Source: Marinomonas aquimarina (lineage in GTDB: Bacteria; Pseudomonadota; Gammaproteobacteria; Pseudomonadales; Marinomonadaceae). Taken from it: a stretch of 64,000 bases of DNA. Shown piece after piece: positions 8,588 to 17,454 of this stretch (its first letter is position 1; every line of letters starts with the position of its first letter). The position numbers and the translations under genes were made by a program. The notes beneath the pieces are model-generated. The model had not been told where the DNA came from. It saw only the letters and a program-made list of their open reading frames with translations, and did not search any database. Location: contig NZ_FLOC01000011.1 in NCBI RefSeq assembly GCF_900089755.1, forward strand, positions 62,001 to 126,000, written 5' to 3'.

Positions 8588-9821
8588 AACGTAACGCCTC
8601 CGCTGGGTCCACTTTTGATGCGCGCCAAGCCGGATACAAGGTCGCCAGAACGGTCATGGTAAAGGCCGATACCACAATGAAGCGCACATCCTGCCAATCC
8701 AACTGGGACGGTAAGTAATTAATAAAATACACATCACCGCTTAGGAACTGAATCCCTAGGAAACCTTCCAGCCAAGCAATAAAGTCGCTAACATTGAGCG
8801 CCGCCACAACCCCAAGGGCAAGACCAATCAAGGTACCCAGCAAACCGATAAAGATGCCTTGTACCACAAACACCCACATTACTTGCGTGGAAGTCAGCCC
8901 CATGGTTCTCAAGATCGCAATATCATTGCGCTTATCGGTCACGACCATGACCAAGGTGGAAACGATATTAAACGCCGCTACCACGACGATCAGCAGCAAC
9001 AATAAGCCAATCATGGTTTTTTCCATTTTGATGGCTTGGAATAAGTTGCCGTGGGTACGAGTCCAGTCACTGACCTTGTTTTGCCCAGGAATAGCGCGTG
9101 CAATGTCCCATACCAATCGTGGCGCCTGAAACAAATCATCAAAGGCAATGCGCAGTGCCTCAACATCATCTGGTTGATAACGCTTTAAACGGGCCGCATC
9201 TTGGATATGGATATAGGCCAAACTTGAATCCAGCTCAGCACCGACTTTAAAGGTACCAACTAAGGTAAAACGCTTCAGGGTCGGAGTGATGCCAGCAATG
9301 GAGACGTTTGCTTTTGGCAGTAACGCCGTCACTTTATCCCCTGTACGAACCCCCAGCATTCTGGCCAGCTGCTCACCCAGGACAATACCAAACTCACCCG
9401 GCTGTAGAGACTCCAGAGCACCTGACGTCATGTGATTTGGCAGGATCGAAACATTGGCTTCTAGGGCTGGGTTAATGCCGTTTAACAAGGCGCCATGCAC
9501 CGCCCCATCCGATTGGAACATAACTTGGGCTTGTATGTGTGGTGCAACCGCCTTAACACCTGGCATGGTCGCCACTTGGTCAGCCGTTTGCTGCCAGTTT
9601 AGTAAGGTAGGCGTGCCCCATACCGTTGCGTGCGGCACCATCCCCAGAATACGCTGGCGCAGCTCACGATCAAAACCATTCATGACCGACAATACCGTGA
9701 TCAACACGGCAACACCCAACGCAATCCCGGCAATGGAAGAGAAACTGATAAAAGAGATAAAGTGATTGGCACGTTTTGCACGGGCATAACGCAGACCAAT
9801 TTTCACCGGCAATAAATTCAT
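8580..9821 (-). CDS. lolC: Lipoprotein-releasing permease of the LolC/LolE/LolF family
   Basis: A 413-residue MacB/FtsX-type permease: one N-terminal helix (about 25-48, LGVAVLITVLSVMNGFD), a large periplasmic domain, then three C-terminal helices. The N-terminal pattern RYARAKRANHFISFISFSS is typical of LolC/LolE. It is the only permease next to lolD. In species with a single permease the protein is called LolF and combines LolA-docking and LolE-like features; I cannot decide between LolC and LolF by eye. Confidence 0.92.
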   Translation of the reverse strand: MNLLPVKIGLRYARAKRANHFISFISFSSIAGIALGVAVLITVLSVMNGFDRELRQRILGMVPHATVWGTPTLLNWQQTADQVATMPGVKAVAPHIQAQVMFQSDGAVHGALLNGINPALEANVSILPNHMTSGALESLQPGEFGIVLGEQLARMLGVRTGDKVTALLPKANVSIAGITPTLKRFTLVGTFKVGAELDSSLAYIHIQDAARLKRYQPDDVEALRIAFDDLFQAPRLVWDIARAIPGQNKVSDWTRTHGNLFQAIKMEKTMIGLLLLLIVVVAAFNIVSTLVMVVTDKRNDIAILRTMGLTSTQVMWVFVVQGIFIGLLGTLIGLALGVVAALNVSDFIAWLEGFLGIQFLSGDVYFINYLPSQLDWQDVRFIVVSAFTMTVLATLYPAWRASKVDPAEALRYE

Positions 9822-9837
9822 TTAGCAATCGTCCATA

Positions 9838-9862
9838 ACAAAAAAGGGGCATATAGCCCCTT
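9838..9862 (-). terminator. Terminator after purC
   Basis: Read on the minus strand, a seven-base-pair stem (9856-9862 with 9844-9850) with loop tatat runs into a T-tract covering 9840-9845. It closes the dapA-bamC-purC unit just before the lol genes. Confidence 0.8.
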
Positions 9863-9880
9863 CTTACAAATCAGCGTGTA

Positions 9881-10597
9881 TTACGCATCGAAATCGATAC
9901 CAATACGACGACCAACATCTTCGTAGGCTTCAATCACGCCGCCAAGACCTTGACGGAAACGATCTTTGTCCAATTTTTCTTTGGTTTCTGCGTCCCATAG
10001 GCGGCAACCGTCTGGAGAGAACTCGTCACCTAGTACCACTTCACCATTGAATAGACCAAACTCTAGTTTGTAATCCACTAGTGTCATGCCACCTTCTGCG
10101 AACAAGGCTTTTAGCACATCATTCACTTTGTAAGTTAGTTCTTTTGCTTTCGCTAGGTGTGCTGGGTCTGCCCAGCCAAATGACTCAACGTGAGACTCGT
10201 TGATCATTGGGTCACCTAGCGCATCATTCTTAAGGAACAACTCAAATGTTGGTGGTGTAAGCTCAAGACCCTCTTCAACGCCAAGGCGACGACATAGGCT
10301 ACCTGCTGCTACGTTACGCACAACACATTCGATCGGCATCATATCTAGACACTTCACCAAAGACTCAGTATCGCTTAACAATGCTTCAAAGTGTGTTGGG
10401 ATACCAGCTTCTTCTAGTTTACCCATAATGAAGGCATTAAATTTGTTATTTACCATGCCTTTACGATCTAGCTGCTCAACTTTCTTGCCGTCAAAAGCAG
10501 ACGTGTCGTTACGGAATACCAGAACCATTTTATCAGGATCATCGGTACGAAATACCGATTTTGCTTTACCTGCATATAGCTCTTGTCGTTTTTCCAT
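9881..10597 (-). CDS. purC: Phosphoribosylaminoimidazole-succinocarboxamide synthase (SAICAR synthase)
   Basis: ATP-dependent ligase of purine synthesis joining CAIR with aspartate. Family motifs include [11 protein letters not shown] near the N-terminus (nucleotide loop), [25 protein letters not shown] and DYKLEFG. The open frame reaches a TTG at 10612, but that codon is part of the Shine-Dalgarno GGAG; ATG at 10597, nine bases further on, gives the expected 238 residues. It is downstream of bamC, the order dapA-bamC-purC being common in gammaproteobacteria. Confidence 0.96.
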   Translation of the reverse strand: MEKRQELYAGKAKSVFRTDDPDKMVLVFRNDTSAFDGKKVEQLDRKGMVNNKFNAFIMGKLEEAGIPTHFEALLSDTESLVKCLDMMPIECVVRNVAAGSLCRRLGVEEGLELTPPTFELFLKNDALGDPMINESHVESFGWADPAHLAKAKELTYKVNDVLKALFAEGGMTLVDYKLEFGLFNGEVVLGDEFSPDGCRLWDAETKEKLDKDRFRQGLGGVIEAYEDVGRRIGIDFDA

Positions 10598-10633
10598 GTG
10601 GAGAATCTCCAATAAATACTGTGAGGGGATAAA

Positions 10634-11728
10634 TTACTTCGCTAACAGCGAAAGGATTCGGTAAGACGTCAGAGTCGGATTTTCCGTCGCTGAAGCATCC
10701 ACCGTTAAGAAATAGCCTTCCCGTTGGCGAATCAATTGATAAGGATAGCTACGCTCTGTCCATTCTACATCATCGAGGTTACGACGACGCACCTTAAATA
10801 AGATGACTTCTTCATCTTCAGCCAAAACACCTAGGGGCACTTTGAAATCGATAATATCACCGACACGCGCCAACTTATCTTGTGGCACTAGAGACAGTTC
10901 TTTTGGCTCTTCATTGGTGATGTGCAGCCCTGATGTGGCACGAATGTAATCGTCAAGTACCGCTTGATTGGCTTGTCTACCAAGGTACAAGGCCAACTTA
11001 CCTTCGCGATTGGTCCAAATACTGGAAGTTTGCACGGCTTCACGCCCTTGCTTGGACAACAACGCGGTTTCTACCGTCAACTCTTTTGAAATGTAAGACC
11101 AAGCATCTACCATTTGCCCAGCAGTGGCTTCGTTAAGCGTCAGATCGACAGCTTCTTCTGCACCATCAGGATCGATAGCAACCAATTGAATCGTGGTGAT
11201 GGTTTGCGCACTCTGTGGTTCAAAAGCCACCGCTAGACGGTATTGAGTTGGCTTCAAACGAGTCACATTGCTCCACAATTTACTCAAGCCACTTTGGCTT
11301 TCAAATTGCAGCGGCTCGCTGACCAATTGATTATCACCAGCGCTTTGGAATACGACTTCCTCGCCACTGAAACTAGAGAAATAATCGGTCACTAGCTTCT
11401 GTGATTGCGCTAAGCTTGCTGGAATCTTTAACGTCACATCGTACTGGCCAATGATCATCGGCACATAAGCCATAGATTCATAGGGCTTCGGTGCACGTGG
11501 TGTTTCAAATTCACCAGTCGCTTCGAGGGTCGCAACACGATCCTCGTTAGGAATAATCATCTTATCAGAGATATCATGTCGACCTGCAGGCAACTGCAAT
11601 TCAACATCACTGCTTCGTGCTGACTGATAATCCAACCCATGATCGGTCACTAGGTTGGAACAGCCCGAAAGCAGCACAGCAGAAGCTAAGCTCCCTGCCA
11701 TCACCAATTTCTTGGTATGCTTGCTCAT
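10634..11728 (-). CDS. bamC: Outer membrane protein assembly factor BamC (lipoprotein)
   Basis: Lipoprotein subunit of the BAM complex that inserts outer-membrane beta-barrels. The signal peptide ends in lipobox LLSGC, giving acylated Cys23. The stretch after it (residues 24-100) resembles the unstructured BamC segment that binds BamD, and two helix-grip domains should follow. The length is 364 residues, close to the 344 of E. coli. The gene starts two bases after the dapA stop, the conserved dapA-bamC arrangement. Confidence 0.93.
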   Translation of the reverse strand: MSKHTKKLVMAGSLASAVLLSGCSNLVTDHGLDYQSARSSDVELQLPAGRHDISDKMIIPNEDRVATLEATGEFETPRAPKPYESMAYVPMIIGQYDVTLKIPASLAQSQKLVTDYFSSFSGEEVVFQSAGDNQLVSEPLQFESQSGLSKLWSNVTRLKPTQYRLAVAFEPQSAQTITTIQLVAIDPDGAEEAVDLTLNEATAGQMVDAWSYISKELTVETALLSKQGREAVQTSSIWTNREGKLALYLGRQANQAVLDDYIRATSGLHITNEEPKELSLVPQDKLARVGDIIDFKVPLGVLAEDEEVILFKVRRRNLDDVEWTERSYPYQLIRQREGYFLTVDASATENPTLTSYRILSLLAK

Positions 11729-11730
11729 AC

Positions 11731-12612
11731 TTATTTGTCCTTAATGCCAGAAGCGACTAGCGCTTGATTTACTGCATCATGGAATGTTGCAGACAATTCT
11801 GTCAATGGCAAACGAATAGACATGTCACACAGACCAATCTGCGCCGCGGCCCATTTCACTGGAATTGGGTTTGGCTCTACGAATAGTGCGCTGTGTAGGG
11901 CTTTAATACTGTTATCAACGGCATGAGCCGCTTCAGCATCACCGGCAATCGCTAATTCCGCTGCTTTGGCTACCGCAGCAGGGGCAATGTTTGCCGTCAC
12001 CGAAATATTACCTTTACCACCCATCAACATCAGGTCAACGGCCGTTGGATCATCACCTGAGTAAACAGCGAAGTCTGCAGGCGCTTTTTCAATCAGCTCT
12101 TTACCGCGCTCAAGGTTACCTGTCGCATCTTTGATACCGATAATGTTTGAGATGCTGGCAAGACGAAGTGTCGTCTCGTTAGACATATCGGCCACAGTAC
12201 GGCCAGGTACATTGTATAGGATTTGCGGAATATCAACGGCTTCTGCAATGGCTTTGAAGTGTAGGTACATGCCTTCTTGCGTTGGGCGGTTGTAGTAAGG
12301 CACAACCAGTAGACAAGCATCCGCGCCCGCTTCTTTTGCACGCTGAGTCAGATCGATGGCTTCATGGGTCGAATTTGCCCCGGTACCCGCGATCACAGGC
12401 ACACGGCCATTTACTTTCTCAACAACCTGACGAATCACGTCAGCGTGCTCATCGTAAGTTAATGTGGCAGATTCACCTGTCGTACCAACAGCAACAATAC
12501 CGTGAGTACCTTGGGCGATATGGTATTCAACGAGCTCATCTAGCTTTTGCTTATCGATATTACCATCGAGTGTCATCGGTGTGATAAGCGCCACTAAGCT
12601 TCCAGTAATCAT
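11731..12612 (-). CDS. dapA: 4-hydroxy-tetrahydrodipicolinate synthase
   Basis: Condenses aspartate semialdehyde with pyruvate, the first committed step to diaminopimelate and lysine. Motifs VGTTGESATL, YNVPGRT (catalytic Tyr) and IIGIKDATGN (Schiff-base Lys) are intact in 293 residues. It heads the dapA-bamC-purC unit and is divergent from bcp, the same relation seen in E. coli, though gcvR is missing between them here. Product supplies peptidoglycan cross-linking, in line with the envelope theme. Confidence 0.97.
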   Translation of the reverse strand: MITGSLVALITPMTLDGNIDKQKLDELVEYHIAQGTHGIVAVGTTGESATLTYDEHADVIRQVVEKVNGRVPVIAGTGANSTHEAIDLTQRAKEAGADACLLVVPYYNRPTQEGMYLHFKAIAEAVDIPQILYNVPGRTVADMSNETTLRLASISNIIGIKDATGNLERGKELIEKAPADFAVYSGDDPTAVDLMLMGGKGNISVTANIAPAAVAKAAELAIAGDAEAAHAVDNSIKALHSALFVEPNPIPVKWAAAQIGLCDMSIRLPLTELSATFHDAVNQALVASGIKDK

Positions 12613-12785
12613 TCTTACATCTCCACATTGAATTAAGCGTGCATAGTCTACCGCTCACGTAATCCCTATACAACACACCAGAATGGCAATATTTAGACTA
12701 ACTAAGATATCAAGTACACTTGGCATCCAATTTAACGCTTTCATGCGTATAGAAAGCGGAAACTATTGAATAAACGGAGCAGAAA

Positions 12786-13232
12786 ATGAGCTTAAGTATT
12801 GGACAAACCGCGCCAGACTTCACATCCAAAGACCAAGATGGCAACCCTGTCACCCTGAGCGATTACCGCGGTAAAAAAGTCGTTCTCTATTTCTACCCAA
12901 AAGATTCAACACCAGGCTGTACTGCGCAAGCATGTAATTTGCGAGACAATCACGAAGCTTTGACCGAAGCAGGCTATGTCATTTTAGGCATCAGCCCTGA
13001 TAGCGAAAAGCGCCACCAGAACTTCATCAATAAAAACGAACTGCCATTCACGTTAATTTCGGATGAAGACAAGTCAGTGCACGAACTCTATGGCACATGG
13101 CAATTGAAAAAGTTCATGGGGCGTGAATACATGGGCACGGTTCGCACCACCTTCATCATTGACGAGAACGGTGTGATTGAAAACATCATCGAGAAAGTCA
13201 AAACCAAAGAGCACACAGCGCAAATTCTGTAA
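12786..13232 (+). CDS. bcp: Thiol peroxidase of the Bcp/PrxQ family
   Basis: Cytosolic peroxiredoxin reducing hydroperoxides with thioredoxin as donor. The active site YPKDSTPGCTAQACNLRD gives the peroxidatic Cys45 and resolving Cys50 four residues apart, the atypical two-cysteine Bcp form. It has 148 residues, slightly shorter than the 156 of E. coli at the C-terminus. AACGGAG precedes the ATG by a few bases. It is transcribed alone, from the 173-base divergent region shared with dapA. Confidence 0.96.
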   Translation: MSLSIGQTAPDFTSKDQDGNPVTLSDYRGKKVVLYFYPKDSTPGCTAQACNLRDNHEALTEAGYVILGISPDSEKRHQNFINKNELPFTLISDEDKSVHELYGTWQLKKFMGREYMGTVRTTFIIDENGVIENIIEKVKTKEHTAQIL

Positions 13233-13249
13233 TCACCAAATGCCAAAAA

Positions 13250-13273
13250 GCCCAGCGATTGCTGGGCTTTTTT
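13250..13273. terminator. Bidirectional terminator between bcp and perM
   Basis: Stem 13250-13256 with 13261-13267, loop gatt, T6 downstream and A5 upstream; shared by the convergent genes. Confidence 0.9.
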
Positions 13274-13294
13274 ATACTGAGCAGACAAAGTCAC

Positions 13295-14377
13295 CTAAGC
13301 TTGTTTATCCGGTGATATCAGACGCTGATCATTGACGTTGGGCCAAGCGTTGATAATAGCTTTCACCAAGGTCGCCAAGGGGATAGCAAAAAACACACCC
13401 CAGAATCCCCAAATCCCGCCAAAGAATAAGACGGCGATAATGATCGCCAATGGGTGCAGGTTGACGGCCTCAGAAAACAATAAAGGCACCAACACATTAC
13501 CATCCAGCGCCTGCACAATTAGATAAGCAACAAACACGTACCAAAACTCATTACTGGTGCCAAATTGATAAAACGCCACCAACCCCACAGGCACGGTGAC
13601 CGCCGCTGCACCAATATAGGGAATCAATACTGACACCCCCACCAACAACGCCAGCAGTGCCGAATATCTCAGATCAAAGAACCAAAATACAGCGAAACTC
13701 ACTAGGCCCACCACGATCATTTCGATCACCTTACCGCGAATGTAGTTGGCGATTTGATCGTTCATTTCATGGGAAATATCGCGCATCATCTGGCGCTCAT
13801 TCGGTAGCCATGAGGTCATGTAGGCGATGATTTTTGCTTGGTCTTTAAGAATAAAAAACATCACCAAGGGCACCAATACTAGGTACAGCATCAATGAGAA
13901 CAAGGAAGGAATACTGGTTAAGGAATAAGACAACAACCACTGACCGACAGTCGCAGCTTCTGCTGCCAGTAAATCCACAGCCTCGTCTACCGCTGACTGG
14001 CTAATATAGCTGGCGTGTTCTTGCGCCAGAGCCTGGATCAAGGCCTGCAAATCACCAAACATTCGTGGCAGATCGTTCACAAAGCGTACGGCTTGCTTCC
14101 AAATAATAGGCGCCATGACACCGATAAAGGTGCCACACACGGATATAAAGCCAAGAAAGACCAGGGTGACCGAGAGATTATGACTGAGCCCCAGTTTTTT
14201 ACAGCGACCAATGACCCCTTGCAGCAAAAATGCAAACACCACGGCAATAAAGACGGGGGCCAGAATGCCGCCCCAGAATGCCACCACTAGCAAAGTGGAG
14301 ATCAACAGCAGAATAAAGATCACTACCTCTTCATTATTGAGATAGCGCGTCATCAAATTATCGAGTATTCGAATCAT
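13295..14377 (-). CDS. perM: AI-2E family transporter (PerM-like)
   Basis: A 360-residue polytopic inner-membrane protein with paired N-terminal helices, a soluble middle part and a C-terminal helix cluster. Family motifs include VLVPLVMFFILKD and the C-terminal GVSVLIPYIGAAAVTVPVG and FGGIWGFWGVFFAIPLA. Proteins of this family have been linked to efflux, autoinducer-2 export or Na+/H+ exchange; substrate cannot be predicted. It follows the TusA-like gene by two bases. E. coli perM is also close to bepA. Confidence 0.9.
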   Translation of the reverse strand: MIRILDNLMTRYLNNEEVVIFILLLISTLLVVAFWGGILAPVFIAVVFAFLLQGVIGRCKKLGLSHNLSVTLVFLGFISVCGTFIGVMAPIIWKQAVRFVNDLPRMFGDLQALIQALAQEHASYISQSAVDEAVDLLAAEAATVGQWLLSYSLTSIPSLFSLMLYLVLVPLVMFFILKDQAKIIAYMTSWLPNERQMMRDISHEMNDQIANYIRGKVIEMIVVGLVSFAVFWFFDLRYSALLALLVGVSVLIPYIGAAAVTVPVGLVAFYQFGTSNEFWYVFVAYLIVQALDGNVLVPLLFSEAVNLHPLAIIIAVLFFGGIWGFWGVFFAIPLATLVKAIINAWPNVNDQRLISPDKQA

Positions 14378-14379
14378 AT

Positions 14380-14625
14380 CTACGACTCTTGTTTACGAAT
14401 GACAAAATGAAAGATACTGTCTTGCTCACCTTGCTCCACAAGTGGCAGCCCCACCAGCGCAAGGAAATGCGGAATATCTTTTAGCGACCCTTCATCGGTA
14501 GCGTAGACACAAATTGTTTCGCCAACCGCCATCTTCGCCAAGGCCAACTTTAACTTAAGTAAAGGCATTGGACATCGATCTTCTTTTGCATCTAGGATTA
14601 CGTCATACTGCTGTACGTTAAGCAT
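14380..14625 (-). CDS. TusA/SirA-family sulfur carrier-like protein
   Basis: An 81-residue protein with the family motif RCPMPLLKLK: a single cysteine followed by PxP, and the closing VVEQGEQDSIFHFVIRK strand. TusA family members carry sulfur as persulfide. This copy has CPMP where the second family member in this window (58090-58326) has CPEP as in E. coli TusA, so it is more likely a SirA/YeeD-like paralogue than the tRNA-thiolation carrier. It is coupled to perM and divergent from the BepA-like protease with 30 bases between. Confidence 0.87.
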   Translation of the reverse strand: MLNVQQYDVILDAKEDRCPMPLLKLKLALAKMAVGETICVYATDEGSLKDIPHFLALVGLPLVEQGEQDSIFHFVIRKQES

Positions 14626-14655
14626 TTTTTATCCCGCTTTAAAACTCAGGCCACT

Positions 14656-16071
14656 ATGAGACATTTTTTTTTACAATTCAGCAAGCTACTTATATCAATA
14701 ACCGCCATCATGCACTTGGCAATGGCCAATGCAAACGTGAATGAGTTGCCGGATCTTGCTAAAGCGGAAGCCGAACGAAGTCTGTCCAACCCAAGCTACA
14801 TTTTAGGACAATACTGGTTTCGAAAGATCAGTGGCAGCCCTGGCTTAATTGAGTTTCCACCCGCCTACAACTACTTGCGTGATGCCGTGGCGAAAATTGT
14901 GCCCCACACGGGCCTATATGATAAAGAAATCGATCTGGCCTTGCTCAACAGCGCGCAAACCAATGCGTTTGTCATACCGGGCAACCACCTTTTCCTATAC
15001 TCGAACATTCTTCGCATCATCGACAATGAAAACGCCCTGATGGGATTGCTCGGCCATGAAATCGCCCACTTAGAATTGCGCCATTATCAACGCACCTTAG
15101 AGAATCAGCGCAATGAACAAGGTAAGTCACTGCTGCTACTGCTAGCGGGCGTGGCAGCGGCCAGCGCAGGCGATGGCGAAACCACCTCCGCTTTATGGTT
15201 AGGAGGCATGGCTAACCAGATGGAAAACATGCTCAGTTACTCGCGCGCCCACGAACGGGAAGCGGACCGACGTGGACGCGAGCTCCTTGCGGCCAGTGGT
15301 TTCCCTTCAACGGGCATGAACACCCTATTAGAAGGCTTGTTTCGCGAATCTTCTAATGCTGACCGTATGGAGTTCTTATCCACTCACCCGCTCCCTCAAA
15401 CTCGCCTTAGTGACACTCTGACGGGGGACGCACAACCCTCTATATTGTACCAACCTTCAAGCGAGGATTTTCGCTACTTCCGTGCCACCTTGCTGGCTTA
15501 TCGCGCCGCCATGGAAGGGGTCTACTATCAAGACTATCTACGTCGCAACCTCACCACTCAAGATGAGTACCATTATGGGGCCGCGCTTGCTGAATTACTG
15601 ATGCACTATAACGACAGCGCTTTGCAAAGCGTGGCCAAGGTCAGCTCTAACAACGAGTTTACTGACTATTTAAAGGCCATTATCTATCTTACGCTGAAAC
15701 AAACCGAGAATGCCAAAGTGCTCATTGATCAACGTCTTGCGCTGGCACCCAACGACCTTACTTTCACCTATTTATCTGGCCAATTTTCTGAAAACAGTGC
15801 CTATTTGCACACCAACTCCGAGCAACTCAGCTATGAGCGACGCATGGTCTATCGTCACAATATCGCCATCGCAAGAGAGCGAAACAATCAGCCCTACGCA
15901 CTGTACAACCACGCCCTATTAGAGTTTGCCCTGGGCAAAGATAAACCGGCCCTTAACCTGATTAATCGAGCCATTAGACAGTCTGAGACATCAGATAAAA
16001 ACGAGATGGAAAATCGCAAGGCACAACTCGAGCTGCTAGAAGAAGCACAACGAAGAGAGGGCTTAAATTAA
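14656..16071 (+). CDS. bepA: M48-family periplasmic metalloprotease, BepA-like
   Basis: Zinc protease and chaperone for outer-membrane proteins and LPS transport parts. A signal peptide spans about residues 1-26. The zinc site is HEIAH (His134, His138) with the third ligand Glu202 in HEREADRRG. The C-terminal half (about 290-470) has helical repeats consistent with the TPR domain of BepA. Length of 471 residues is close to the 487 of E. coli. Divergent neighbours tusA-like and perM are kept near bepA in related genomes. Confidence 0.9.
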   Translation: MRHFFLQFSKLLISITAIMHLAMANANVNELPDLAKAEAERSLSNPSYILGQYWFRKISGSPGLIEFPPAYNYLRDAVAKIVPHTGLYDKEIDLALLNSAQTNAFVIPGNHLFLYSNILRIIDNENALMGLLGHEIAHLELRHYQRTLENQRNEQGKSLLLLLAGVAAASAGDGETTSALWLGGMANQMENMLSYSRAHEREADRRGRELLAASGFPSTGMNTLLEGLFRESSNADRMEFLSTHPLPQTRLSDTLTGDAQPSILYQPSSEDFRYFRATLLAYRAAMEGVYYQDYLRRNLTTQDEYHYGAALAELLMHYNDSALQSVAKVSSNNEFTDYLKAIIYLTLKQTENAKVLIDQRLALAPNDLTFTYLSGQFSENSAYLHTNSEQLSYERRMVYRHNIAIARERNNQPYALYNHALLEFALGKDKPALNLINRAIRQSETSDKNEMENRKAQLELLEEAQRREGLN

Positions 16072-16108
16072 TCAGCCCAAGCAAAAGACATCCTATAAAA
16101 ACAAAAAA

Positions 16109-16129
16109 AGCAGCCATTGGCTGCTTTTT
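16109..16129. terminator. Bidirectional terminator between bepA and nadA
   Basis: Seven-base-pair stem 16109-16115 with 16119-16125 and a three-base loop, flanked by A and T runs on the two sides. Confidence 0.88.
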
Positions 16130-16153
16130 AGAATTCAATGGACGCTTAAAAGC

Positions 16154-17200
16154 TTATGACTTTTTGAAGTCCAACATACGTTGCAAAGGTTTAAGCGCCT
16201 TCACACGGACTTCTTCATCAACAAAGATTTCATCTGTGCCATCACGCAGTGCGTTGCGCAGCAACTCAAGCGAGTTCAACGCCATCCAAGGACAGTGAGC
16301 ACAGCTACGACATGTCGCACCGGAACCCGCTGTTGGCGCCTCTACAAAACGCTTATTCGGGGACGCCTGCTTCATTTTGTAGAAAATGCCGCGATCCGTT
16401 GCCACGATAAAGGTGTCGTTATCCATCTCTTTGGTTGCTTTTAGCAACTGTGATGTCGACCCAACAACGTCAGCAATCTCAACCACTGGCTCTGGTGATT
16501 CTGGATGCACCAATACCGCTGCATCTGGGTAGATGGCTTTAAGGTCCAAAATGCCTTTGGCCTTAAATTCTTCGTGAACGATACAAGCACCGTCCCAAAG
16601 CAAAACATCGGCACCTGTTTGCGATTGCACATAGTTGCCTAGATGCTGATCTGGCGCCCAGATAATCTTTTCACCATTGTCGCTTAGGTGTTGCACCACA
16701 TCGAGAGCGATCGCTGAGGTTACTACCCAATCTGCACGGGCTTTTACCGCCGCAGAAGTATTGGCATAGACCACCACGGTACGATCTGGATGCTCATCAC
16801 AGAACTTTGAAAATTCTTCTTCTGGGCAACCAATGTCCAACGAGCAAGTGGCTTCTAGAGTCGGCATCAGAATGGTTTTCTCAGGGCTAAGAATCTTAGC
16901 CGTCTCCCCCATAAATTTAACGCCCGCTACGACGAGCGTTTTAGCAGGGTGTTCAGCACCAAATCTGGCCATTTCTAAGGAGTCAGCGATGACACCGCCG
17001 GTTTCTTCAGCAAGCTCTTGGATAGCATCTTCACAATAGTAATGGGCTACGAGTACCGCATCTTTTTCTTGCAAAAGCGCTTTGATCTCATCGCGAAGTG
17101 CTTGGTTATCAACAACTGGCTTTTTAAGTGATTCTTCAGCTTCAGATAAGTACTTCTGAACTGTATCGCGTAACGCGGCTTTATCGATTAATTCAGACAT
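16154..17200 (-). CDS. nadA: Quinolinate synthase
   Basis: Fe-S enzyme condensing iminoaspartate with dihydroxyacetone phosphate in NAD synthesis. The cluster cysteines are in [23 protein letters not shown] and [10 protein letters not shown]; 348 residues is the E. coli length. AAGGGG stands a few bases before the ATG. The gene starts 36 bases after the second tRNA-Lys with no terminator visible between, so the tRNAs and nadA could share a transcript. nadB is not in the window. Confidence 0.96.
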   Translation of the reverse strand: MSELIDKAALRDTVQKYLSEAEESLKKPVVDNQALRDEIKALLQEKDAVLVAHYYCEDAIQELAEETGGVIADSLEMARFGAEHPAKTLVVAGVKFMGETAKILSPEKTILMPTLEATCSLDIGCPEEEFSKFCDEHPDRTVVVYANTSAAVKARADWVVTSAIALDVVQHLSDNGEKIIWAPDQHLGNYVQSQTGADVLLWDGACIVHEEFKAKGILDLKAIYPDAAVLVHPESPEPVVEIADVVGSTSQLLKATKEMDNDTFIVATDRGIFYKMKQASPNKRFVEAPTAGSGATCRSCAHCPWMALNSLELLRNALRDGTDEIFVDEEVRVKALKPLQRMLDFKKS

Positions 17201-17236
17201 TGAGTAACCCCTTGGGAATGGGCAGTGTTGGAGTGA

Positions 17237-17312
17237 TGGTGGGTCGTACTGGATTCGAACCAGTGACCAATTGATTAAAAGTCAACTGCTCTACCAACTG
17301 AGCTAACGACCC
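17237..17312 (-). tRNA. tRNA-Lys (TTT), copy 2 in transcript order
   Basis: A 76-base tRNA on the minus strand beginning GGGTCGTTAGCTCAG and ending ACGACCCACCA, with the CCA encoded. The anticodon loop reads CTTTTAA, giving anticodon TTT. It is identical to the copy at 17336-17411, and 23 bases separate them. Confidence 0.98.
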
Positions 17313-17335
17313 ATTATCACTAAACAAAGAAGAGT

Positions 17336-17411
17336 TGGTGGGTCGTACTGGATTCGAACCAGTGACCAATTGATTAAAAGTCAACTGCTCTACCAACTGA
17401 GCTAACGACCC
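17336..17411 (-). tRNA. tRNA-Lys (TTT), copy 1 in transcript order
   Basis: Same 76-base sequence as the downstream copy: acceptor GGGTCGT pairing with ACGACCC, D-arm, anticodon TTT, T-arm GGTTCGAATCC and encoded CCA. It lies 43 bases after cpoB. Pseudomonads also have tRNA-Lys between the tol-pal cluster and nadA. Confidence 0.98.
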
Positions 17412-17422
17412 AACGGGCGCGT

Positions 17423-17450
17423 ATATTACAGTGGTCACTGGATATTGCAA
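17423..17450 (-). promoter_or_regulatory. Probable sigma-70 promoter of the tRNA-Lys pair
   Basis: On the minus strand TTGCAA (17445-17450), a 16-base spacer and TAATAT (17423-17428) are followed by the GC-rich ACGCGCCCG before the tRNA. GC-rich discriminators are typical of stable-RNA promoters under stringent control. It lies directly downstream of the cpoB stop. Confidence 0.6.
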
Positions 17451-17454
17451 GAAA

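Noticed and set aside
17193-17450. Open frame of 85 codons with an internal repeat on the minus strand
   Set aside because: It is the translation of the two tRNA-Lys genes; the repeated peptide comes from their identity.
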